NCBI GenBank assembly: GCA_022866645.1
Contig: JALHUQ010000152.1
Location: 1 to 9,032, forward strand
Length of the DNA: 9,032 nucleotides
Direction of reading: 5' to 3'
Source: Woeseiaceae bacterium
Lineage (GTDB): Bacteria > Pseudomonadota > Gammaproteobacteria > Steroidobacterales > Woeseiaceae
How positions within the stretch are numbered: position 1 is the first letter of the stretch; the number at the start of each line of letters is the position of its first letter. Shown here one piece after another: positions 1 through 6,500 of this stretch. Both the position numbers and the translations under genes were made by a program. Under the pieces are notes generated by a model. The model had not been told where the DNA came from. It made no database searches and saw nothing but the letters and a program-made list of their open reading frames with translations.

Positions 1-1
1 G

Positions 2-58
2 GGATCCGTGATCCACCGACTACGGCAACTCGAATTGATCGTCCATCGTGCAACATAA
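2..58 (+). CDS. Possible C-terminal tail of an upstream gene (partial, left edge)
   Basis: A reading frame open at the left edge ends in TAA at 56-58 and encodes 18 residues, GSVIHRLRQLELIVHRAT. The composition is protein-like (amphipathic, charged helix), but it is too short to identify and another forward frame is also open until base 72. It may be the tail of a gene lying to the left and reading toward the MATE gene. This is inference from an open frame only. Confidence 0.25.
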   Translation, partial: GSVIHRLRQLELIVHRAT

Positions 59-139
59 GGTCTCCATTCTGAATTGTTACTCAGGGCGCGACGCAACTTT
101 ACACCATTCATGGACATGACCGTAAGCTAAGATACGTTG

Positions 140-1489
140 ATGATCAGGCCCGACTCGACAGAATACAAAACTCAAGCAAAGGCATTATTGCGCCTCGGCG
201 GGCCGCTGATAGTCAACAACCTCGCCGTCGCGGGCATGCACTTTGCGGACGCGGTGATGGCCGGGAGTCTCGGCGCCAGGGAACTCGCAGCAGTCGCGGT
301 CGGCGGCAGTTTCTGGTTTCTTGGCTTCACATTGTGTCTCGGTATATTGATGGCAGTATCACCCATCGTTTCCCGCCATTTTGGCGCCGGCGACTACAAT
401 CTGATCGGCCGTTATACGCGCCAGGGCATCTACCTGGCCGTGCTGATGGGCGTTGCACTGCTGTTGATCGGAAGATTTGCAGCCGCACCCCTGCTAGCGA
501 GGTTTGGTATCGATCCGGAGTTCAGGGAGCTGACGGTCGGCTACGTCGGCGCCATCATGTACGGCGCGCCCGGCATATTTATTTTCCTCGCGCTGCGATT
601 TACGATGGAGGGCATCGGCCGTACGCGACCGATCATGTTCACGTCGATGTTCTCGCTGTCGTGCAACGTGTTCCTGAACTACGTGCTGATGTTCGGGCAT
701 TTCGGTGCGCCAGCGCTCGGTGTCGAGGGTTGCGGTTATGCGAGCGCGATAACCATGTGGCTGGTTATGCTGGCGTTGGCCGGGCACATAATACTTAGTC
801 GCCACTATCGCAAGTTCCACATCTTCTCGAGGTTTGGATCGTTGCGGTTGTCCGCATTCAAAGAGATTATTTACCTCGGTGTGCCTATCGCCATAACCAT
901 CACAGCGGAAGCGGGATTGTTTTCTGCCGTCTCGATACTGATCGGGACGCGCGGCACGGAAATCACAGCTGCGCATCAGATCGCGATTAACTTTTCGTCG
1001 ACGACGTTCATGGTTCCACTCGCACTGAGTGGGGCGACGACGGTGTTGGTCGGCCAGCTGATAGGAGCCGGGAAGCATCGCGAAGCGCGAATCTGTGGCT
1101 CTACCGGCATCCTGCTCTGTGCCGGGTTCATGACAATGTCAGCAGCATTCTTGCTGGTGTTCCGCGACGCAGTTGTTGGCCTTTATAGTAGTGACGCGAC
1201 GGTCGCCGGGATCGCCATCAGCCTGCTTTTGATGGCTGCGATTTTTCAGATCGCCGATGGCGTGCAAATTGGCGCGGCCGGGGCGTTACGCGGCTACAAA
1301 GACACGGGAGTTCCTATGGCGATCAACATTGTCGCGTTCTGGGTGCTTGCGTTTCCACTTGCTTACCTCGCCGCCATCACCTACCAGGCGCCGCCCAATT
1401 ACATTTGGGCCGGCTTTGTTGTCGGCCTGGGCTCCGCAGCGATGCTGCTAACGTGGCGATTCAGACGGCTCTCCCGCGCTGCTCGCTGA
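140..1489 (+). CDS. norM: MATE family multidrug efflux transporter, NorM type
   Basis: Predicted inner-membrane antiporter that would export cationic drugs or other toxic organic compounds in exchange for Na+ or H+. The 449-residue protein has the normal family length and about twelve hydrophobic segments (roughly residues 20-40, 52-78, 93-113, 130-155, 163-187, 194-216, 240-270, 279-305, 320-340, 352-375, 388-412, 418-438), in the two six-helix halves of MATE proteins. NorM signatures include FADAVMAG near residue 37, HQIAINFSS in the second half and GALRGYKDT near residue 385. The acidic residues known to matter for cation coupling in NorM are present: D37, E257 and D373. ATG at 140 is preferred over the TTG directly before it at 137; neither has a strong Shine-Dalgarno. 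No clear promoter was found in bases 59-136. The gene stands alone, and a convergent gene follows 10 bases after its stop. Family assignment is firm; substrate is unknown, and the symbol rests on resemblance to E. coli NorM. Confidence 0.93.
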   Translation: MIRPDSTEYKTQAKALLRLGGPLIVNNLAVAGMHFADAVMAGSLGARELAAVAVGGSFWFLGFTLCLGILMAVSPIVSRHFGAGDYNLIGRYTRQGIYLAVLMGVALLLIGRFAAAPLLARFGIDPEFRELTVGYVGAIMYGAPGIFIFLALRFTMEGIGRTRPIMFTSMFSLSCNVFLNYVLMFGHFGAPALGVEGCGYASAITMWLVMLALAGHIILSRHYRKFHIFSRFGSLRLSAFKEIIYLGVPIAITITAEAGLFSAVSILIGTRGTEITAAHQIAINFSSTTFMVPLALSGATTVLVGQLIGAGKHREARICGSTGILLCAGFMTMSAAFLLVFRDAVVGLYSSDATVAGIAISLLLMAAIFQIADGVQIGAAGALRGYKDTGVPMAINIVAFWVLAFPLAYLAAITYQAPPNYIWAGFVVGLGSAAMLLTWRFRRLSRAAR

Positions 1490-1499
1490 GCGGGTGCCG

Positions 1500-2135
1500 T
1501 TAACCCTGTCCGAAATCGGGGCTGTCACCTGCCAGATACTCGGATTCTTCGGCAGTGTTTTCCCGGTTCAATAATTTATTGCGATGCGGGAAGCGTCCGA
1601 ACCGTTCGATGATGTCTTTGTGGAGCTCGGCGAACTGCGCGACGGTCAGAAATGTTTCGCGCTCGGTTGGCGATACGGCTTCGGCGAGACGGTTGTATAA
1701 CTCAAGAGATTTGGCTTGAACCTTGCGCGATTCCGCGTGTTGCAGTGGCATATAGAAAAACACGCGCTGAATCGGTGTAAGGCCGGCGTCCTTTTTCTCC
1801 ATGGCACCCTCGACGCAAAGCCTGAGAGCCAGACTGTCTTTTGAGAATGCTTCCGCGGTATTGCGATAGATGTTTCGACGAAACTGATCAATCAGGATGA
1901 TCAACGCCAGGCGACCGTGCGGTTCGGCCGACCAGTGATTCAGTTTTCCTGCGCTTGCGGCGTCGACATCGTCACTAAATTCTTTCTCGATCTCGTGGTC
2001 GAACAGCGGGTCCTCGCTGAACCAGATCTCCATACGCTGATCGATCTGCGGTGCCGACAGTTCCTGCTCTTTGAACCAGAATGACAAGATGGCCTCGATC
2101 CGGGCCTGATCTTCATCAGTGATCGTTGCATCCAT
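1500..2135 (-). CDS. DUF924 family protein
   Basis: Cytoplasmic protein of unknown function belonging to the DUF924 family, whose members adopt an all-helical, TPR-like fold. Counting from ATG at 2135 (211 residues), the family hallmarks appear in order: FWF at 19-21, WFSEDPLFD at 38-46, LALIILIDQFRRNIYR at 76-91, FFYMPLQHAES at 126-136, and IIERFGRFPHRN at 175-186 followed by an acidic EE pair. The start is uncertain. ATG 2135 lies just before the conserved domain, with GAGTG 5 bases upstream. ATG 2162 has GGA at a usable distance and adds 9 residues. GTG 2219 adds 28 residues that look unlike the family. No signal peptide or membrane segment is visible. The gene is convergent with the MATE gene and divergent from the lipoprotein pair, so context gives no function. 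Family call is confident; role is not known. Confidence 0.9.
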   Translation of the reverse strand: MDATITDEDQARIEAILSFWFKEQELSAPQIDQRMEIWFSEDPLFDHEIEKEFSDDVDAASAGKLNHWSAEPHGRLALIILIDQFRRNIYRNTAEAFSKDSLALRLCVEGAMEKKDAGLTPIQRVFFYMPLQHAESRKVQAKSLELYNRLAEAVSPTERETFLTVAQFAELHKDIIERFGRFPHRNKLLNRENTAEESEYLAGDSPDFGQG

Positions 2136-2216
2136 ACGTTCACTCAACAGTTTTACAGCCATAGTGAGATTCCGGGCTATTCGAACGGCCAGTGTGCCGC
2201 GTCGGTGATTCGCTGT

Positions 2217-2226
2217 CACTGCAGTG
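2217..2226. promoter_or_regulatory. Palindrome in divergent intergenic region, possible operator
   Basis: CACTGCAGTG is a perfect 10-bp palindrome. It is flanked by two direct copies of TGTCAC starting at 2214 and 2227, in the region between the divergent DUF924 and NTF2-like genes. A regulator site serving one or both genes is possible, but the element is short and matches no operator I recognise. It would lie inside the DUF924 gene if that gene really began at GTG 2219. Confidence 0.2.
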
Positions 2227-2329
2227 TGTCACCCCTTCAGGCGCCATGTTACTCGACAAAGTGCGAACCCGGTCACAAATTGAGTCGAATCGGGCTATGA
2301 ACGGCGCGCTTGCCAGTAAACTTTAGCGG

Positions 2330-2815
2330 ATGAAGCCCACGGTCACCCTGAATCGCCGCGAGATCAGTATCCGCAACGCCTGTGTCGGCCTTGCTTGCTG
2401 GGTCCTTGGAAGTGCCTGCGGCGGGCCAGCGACAGGACCTGAGGAACAGCTGAGACTATGGGTGAGCCAGGGGCAAGCGGCTGCCGAGGCAAAGGACCGT
2501 CGCGAGCTTGTTGGCATGATTTCATCTGCCTACGAAGACCCTCGTGGCAATGATCTCGCAGACATCGAGAACATGCTCAGGGCGTATTTCTTCAGACAAA
2601 ACAGCATTAACTTACTGACATCCATTGAAGAGATACGTTTGTATGGCGACTCGGCCGCGGAGATCGACTTGACGGTCGGCATGGCGGGGAAGAGCGATGG
2701 CGCGTTCGGATTCAGAGCTGACGCTTACAAGTTTCGGCTGGAGTTGCAACGCGACGATGACGAGTGGCAGCTAATTTCGGCGCGTTGGGTTGAGCTTGGA
2801 GAGGAACTGCACTAA
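2330..2815 (+). CDS. NTF2-like/SnoaL-like domain protein, probable exported lipoprotein
   Basis: 161-residue protein of unknown function. The N-terminus looks like an export signal: basic residues (R9, R10, R15), a hydrophobic stretch at about 17-27, then LGSAC at 26-30. C30 would be the lipidated residue, but the site is atypical because the -3 position is Gly instead of Leu. C23 is a weaker alternative, and an uncleaved anchor is also possible. The remainder (about 38-158) has the alpha+beta pattern of small cone-shaped NTF2-like domains: a helix with AAAEAKDRRELVGMIS, then an AYEDPRGND loop, a helix carrying YFFRQNSINLL, and beta strands ending in DEWQLISARWVE. I recall similar short proteins in gammaproteobacteria, annotated only as hypothetical or NTF2-like. 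Start ATG 2330 has no good Shine-Dalgarno. The LEA14-like gene lies 39 bases downstream on the same strand, so the two are probably co-transcribed. The domain call is from pattern, not from clear catalytic residues. Confidence 0.75.
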   Translation: MKPTVTLNRREISIRNACVGLACWVLGSACGGPATGPEEQLRLWVSQGQAAAEAKDRRELVGMISSAYEDPRGNDLADIENMLRAYFFRQNSINLLTSIEEIRLYGDSAAEIDLTVGMAGKSDGAFGFRADAYKFRLELQRDDDEWQLISARWVELGEELH

Positions 2816-2854
2816 CAGCTGGAAGCAGGAAAAACGGCAGAGAAGGAGGATGCT

Positions 2855-3337
2855 ATGAAGATTGAGATAAGGAACGGCGCCCAGATCGCGTTGCTGACGT
2901 TCTGCTTGTCGTCGTGCGCATCCATAACGGAAGACCTGATTCGTTCGCCGCAGGTTAGTCTTCGCAACGTCGAGGTCGTTGGCCTGGGTTTCAACGCTCA
3001 AACCTTTCTGCTGTCATTTGACGTCGCCAATTCGAATCCATTTCCGTTGCCCGTTCGAAACTTTGACTACGATGTGAGGCTGGATGGGCAACGCTTTGCC
3101 AGCGGTGAAACCGCGAGTCAATTTACGATCCCTGCAGACGGCAACGCGAGCTTCGCGATTAGCGTTGATCTCAATCTGCTGCAAACGGCACCGCAGTTGC
3201 TTACCATCGTTCGAGATGGAGCGCGCCGCGAAATTCGATACGATTTGACAGGTCGTTTCGGCGTTGATCTTCCGCTCACGCCTGTGCTCACGTATCGTGA
3301 CAATGGCGTCCTCCGGGTTAACGCCGGTTCGTACTAA
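2855..3337 (+). CDS. LEA14-like (LEA type 2, WHy domain) lipoprotein
   Basis: 160-residue predicted lipoprotein. A short signal sequence ends in the good lipobox LSSC at 18-21, giving C21 as the lipidated residue; Ala and Ser follow it, so there is no Asp inner-membrane retention signal and the outer membrane is the likely destination. The mature part is a beta-rich LEA type 2/WHy domain. It contains VEVVGLGFNAQTFLLSFDVANSNP, with the characteristic Asn-rich NSNPFPLPV at 59-67, then a DYDVRLDGQRFASG strand pair and a TIPADGNASFAISVDL segment at about 111-126. WHy and LEA14-like domains are linked to desiccation or stress tolerance in other organisms; the bacterial periplasmic role is largely unknown. 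The start is well supported: AAGGAGG at 2843-2849 lies 5 bases before the ATG, the strongest ribosome-binding site in the window. It is the second gene of a probable two-gene unit ending at the hairpin near 3405. Confidence 0.88.
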   Translation: MKIEIRNGAQIALLTFCLSSCASITEDLIRSPQVSLRNVEVVGLGFNAQTFLLSFDVANSNPFPLPVRNFDYDVRLDGQRFASGETASQFTIPADGNASFAISVDLNLLQTAPQLLTIVRDGARREIRYDLTGRFGVDLPLTPVLTYRDNGVLRVNAGSY

Positions 3338-3404
3338 GCCACGGTTACGCGCGCAACAAATAGTTCCCATGTCGAAATCAGGGCAGTAGGCGCCGAAAAC
3401 CGTT

Positions 3405-3433
3405 GGTTTTTAAGCAAAAACCCCGCTTTTTTT
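3405..3433 (+). terminator. Probable intrinsic terminator after the LEA14-like gene
   Basis: GGTTTTT (3405-3411) and AAAAACC (3416-3422) form a perfect 7-bp stem around an AAGC loop, followed by CCGC and seven Ts (3427-3433). The stem is A/T-rich and four bases separate it from the T-tract, so its strength is uncertain. An alternative 4-bp stem, AAGC (3412-3415) with GCTT (3425-3428), sits directly against the T-tract. Its position about 70 bases after the LEA14-like stop and before gltB fits termination of the upstream unit. Confidence 0.55.
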
Positions 3434-3464
3434 GGCCCGTGCGGCATTGTCTGAGGTCCTGTCA

Positions 3465-3470
3465 TATACT
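3465..3470 (+). promoter_or_regulatory. gltB: Candidate -10 element of the gltB promoter
   Basis: TATACT matches the sigma-70 -10 consensus in five of six positions. It lies between the terminator-like hairpin and gltB, which would give a leader of about 90 bases. No good -35 box is found 16-18 bases upstream; the closest match, TTGTCT at 3447-3452, is only 12 bases away. A sigma-54 site was looked for and not found. An activator-dependent promoter is possible. The call rests on one hexamer. Confidence 0.25.
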
Positions 3471-3500
3471 TTTTGCGGATCCGTCCACCAAGCTAATCCA

Positions 3501-3514
3501 GGCGTCGCGACGCC
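3501..3514 (+). repeat. 14-bp palindrome in the gltB leader
   Basis: GGCGTCGCGACGCC is a perfect inverted repeat 55 bases before the gltB start. It could be a protein-binding site in DNA. Its right half, GACGCC, is also complementary to GGCGTC at 3562-3567, one base before the gltB ATG, so an RNA pairing across the leader is possible. Function is not known. Confidence 0.35.
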
Positions 3515-3535
3515 ACCCGGTTAAACCCTTACTAC

Positions 3536-3559
3536 GGGGAACGCAGTGATGCGTTCTCC
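3536..3559 (+). promoter_or_regulatory. Strong RNA hairpin just upstream of gltB
   Basis: Arm GGGGAACGCA (3536-3545) pairs with TGCGTTCTCC (3550-3559) over 10 bp with one G-U pair, closed by the loop GTGA, which fits the stable GNRA tetraloop class. The hairpin ends 9 bases before the gltB ATG. It contains the GGGGA that could serve as Shine-Dalgarno for the small upstream ORF, and that ORF's ATG (3549-3551) straddles loop and stem. A role in controlling gltB translation is inferred from the position. Confidence 0.5.
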
Positions 3560-3572
3560 ACGGCGTCTATGA
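3549..3572 (+). CDS. Possible 7-codon leader ORF overlapping the gltB start
   Basis: ATG at 3549 opens a frame reading MRSPRRL and then TGA. GGGGA at 3536-3540 lies 8 bases upstream, a fair Shine-Dalgarno position, whereas gltB itself has none. The TGA (3570-3572) overlaps the gltB ATG (3569-3571) as ATGA, the typical arrangement for translational coupling. GTG at 3546 is an in-frame alternative start. Three of the seven codons are Arg, but nothing shows that these codons sense an amino acid. A frame this short can arise by chance; the combination of Shine-Dalgarno, hairpin and exact stop/start overlap is what makes it worth listing. Confidence 0.35.
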   Translation: MRSPRRL

Positions 3573-6500
3573 CAGAGCAAACAACAAAATCCCTGTACAA
3601 CCCGGAATTCGAGCGCGACAGCTGCGGCTTCGGCTTGATCGCAAATCTTGATGACATGCCGAGCCACTGGGTTGTTCAGACGGCCATCGAAGCGCTGGCA
3701 CGCTTAACGCACCGCGGCGCTGTGGCAGCGGATGGAAAAACCGGCGATGGATGTGGTTTGTTGATCAAGTTTCCAGCGGCATTCTTGCGAGTCGTGGGTG
3801 AGGAGCAAGGCTTTACTCTGAGTGAACGATTCGCTGCTGGCACGGTATTTCTGAGCCAGGACGATGGAGCAGCCAGCGCCGCCCGCAGGGTCATCGACCA
3901 GGCCATCGAGGAAATCGGACTGGTTGTGGCGGGTTGGCGAGAAGTTCCGATTGATGCCAGCGTATGCGGTGAGCAGGCGCTCGTAACACTGCCGAAAATC
4001 GAGCAGGTATTCGTTAATGCACCGGACGGGATGCCGCGCGGTCGTTTCAACCGCCGACTGTTCCTCGCGCGCCGGCGCGCCGAGAATCGAGTGGCGGATC
4101 CTGAAACCTATATTGCCAGCTTGTCGTCCGTCACGATTAGTTACAAAGGCATGATCATGCCTTCGTCACTGCCGGTATTTTATCCGGATCTTAGAGACCC
4201 GCGGCTGGAATCGTCCGTGTGCTTGTTCCATCAGCGTTTTTCGACGAATACGCTACCCGAATGGAGGCTTGCACAGCCGTTCCGGTTTCTTGCTCACAAT
4301 GGCGAGATCAACACGATCAACGGCAATCGCAACTGGGCGCAGGCGCGTGCGAAGAATTTCATTTCGGACAAACTCGACGACATCTCTGATCTGAATCCCA
4401 TTATTTCGCTGACAGGTTCGGATTCCTCCAGCCTCGACAATATGCTCGAAGTTTTGCGCGCTGGCGGTATGGACGTTGTTCAGGCCATGCGAATCCTGAT
4501 GCCACCGGCCTGGCAAACTGTCGACAACATCGACCCTGACGTACGGGCGTTCTACGAGTTTTACGACTGCCAGCTAGAGCCCTGGGATGGTCCGGCCGGA
4601 ATTGTGCTGACAGACGGGCGCTATGCCGTCTGCTGCCTCGATCGCAATGGCTTGCGGCCGGCGCGTTACGTTATCACCAAAGATCGGCACATCACGATTG
4701 CCTCTGAAGTCGGCGTCTACGACTACGACGAAGCGGACGTCGTCAGTAAAGGCCGGCTCGGGCCGGGCGAAATGCTTGCTGTTGATCTTGTCAATGCCAC
4801 GCTGCTCGAGAATGACGACATTCACGACATCCTGAAGACGCGAGCCCCGTACAAGAAGTGGCTGAAGCAGGGTGTTCGTTATCTTGATTCGCAGCTGGTG
4901 GATACGGAAACCGCCGCGGAGCCGATGGACCCCGACACGCTCGCCACCTATCAGAAGATGTTCAATCTTTCACGCGAAGAACTCAGCGAAGTCGTCGCCG
5001 TTCTGGCGAACACGGAAATGGAGGCGGTGGGCTCGATGGGCGATGACACACCGATGGCTGTGCTCTCGAAGAAAGTGCGATCGCCCTTCGACTATTTCAG
5101 ACAGCAGTTTGCGCAGGTGACGAATCCACCCATTGATCCGCTTCGCGAGCGCATTGTCATGTCGCTGCAGACGAACGTCGGTCGCGAATCCAGCCTGTTC
5201 GACATCGGCCCGCAACACGCAGAGCAGGTGTTAATCAATTCGCCGGTGCTGTCGCAGGCGAAATTGCGACAGTTGCTGGGACCGACGATGTTTGCGGATA
5301 ATCACGTGTTCATCGATCTGAATGTCGATGAGAACGTCAGCCTTTCTGCGGCACTGGAGCAGATCTGCGAACAGGCGGAGCAGGCCGTCAACAACGGCAA
5401 ATTCCTGCTCATGTTGAGCGACCGCTATCTTGTCAAGGGTAAGCTGCCTGTGCACGCTTTGCTGGCGACGGGCGCGGTTCATCATCACCTCGTCAAGACC
5501 GGGCAACGCTGCGACGCAAACATCATCGTTGAAACCGGCGTCGCCCGGGACCCGCACCACTACGCGTGCCTGATCGGTTACGGCGCGACGATGGTTTACC
5601 CCTACCTCGTCTATCAATCGCTCCACGACATCGGGCGTCGCGGAAATATTCATAAACAGCAACAGCTGGGTCGCAGCTATCGACGCGGCGTTCGGAAGGG
5701 CTTGTTCAAAGTCATGTCGAAGATGGGAATATCTTCGATCTCGAGTTATCGCGGCGCACAGTTATTCGAAATTATCGGCCTGGGCCCGGAAATCGTCGAT
5801 CGTTGCTTCCGGGGTACGACGTCGAGAATTCAGGGTGCGAATTTCGACGACCTTTGGAGTGACCAACACGAGCTGGGTGCGTCAGCCTGGGACCTGCGCC
5901 AGTCGATCGATCACGGCGGCTTGCTCAAGTACGTTCACGGCGGCGAGTACCATTGCTACAATCCCGATGTCATCGCGACCTTGCAGGCGGCAGTGCGCTC
6001 AGGCGACTACTCGCGATACCAGGAGTACGCGAAGCTCGTCAACGAACGTCCCGTGGCGACGCTACGAGATTTGATGACCATCAAGCCGCATGGGCCCGCT
6101 GTGCCGCTGGACGAAGTCGAGGCGGCGCAGGAAATCCTGATGCGATTTGATAGCGCCGGCATGTCTCTCGGTGCCTTGTCACCTGAGGCGCATGAGGCGC
6201 TCGCCATCGCGATGAATCGCATCGGCGCGCGGTCGAACTCGGGCGAAGGTGGTGAGGACCCGGCGCGGCACGGCACGGAGCGCCGGTCCAAGATCAAGCA
6301 GGTCGCGTCCGGCCGATTTGGCGTCACCGCGGAATACCTCGTCAACGCCGAAGTCATTCAGATCAAGATCGCGCAGGGGGCCAAGCCTGGCGAGGGCGGT
6401 CAATTGCCAGGCCACAAAGTCAACGAGATGATCGCGAAACTGCGCTACGCCAAACCGGGCGTTGGGCTCATCTCACCGCCACCGCATCACGATATTTATT

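Noticed and set aside
2..14. Short inverted repeat GGATC-CGT-GATCC at the left edge, and a similar GGATCCGT at 3478-3485
   Set aside because: A five-base stem and an eight-base match are within chance for this length, and no flanking similarity long enough to be a repeat element was seen.
334..798. 154-codon + strand open frame overlapping the MATE gene in another frame
   Set aside because: The MATE frame has strong family motifs throughout this stretch; the overlapping product is low-quality and Arg-rich.
494..1078. 194-codon open frame on the minus strand inside the MATE gene
   Set aside because: Overlaps a well-supported transporter gene; Arg-rich product with no family resemblance.
1473..1494. 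Possible terminator hairpin CCCGC...GCGGG at the end of the MATE gene
   Set aside because: Five-bp stem with a 12-base loop and no T-tract on either strand; too weak to call.
3014..3370. 118-codon minus-strand open frame opposite the LEA14-like gene
   Set aside because: The forward frame has a strong Shine-Dalgarno, lipobox and WHy domain; the antisense product has none.
3431..3452. Possible sigma-54 promoter upstream of gltB
   Set aside because: A GG is present at 3434-3435, but the GC needed 10 bases further on is absent (AT instead).
5231..5662. 143-codon minus-strand open frame inside gltB
   Set aside because: Antisense shadow of gltB; no domain or start signal supports it.
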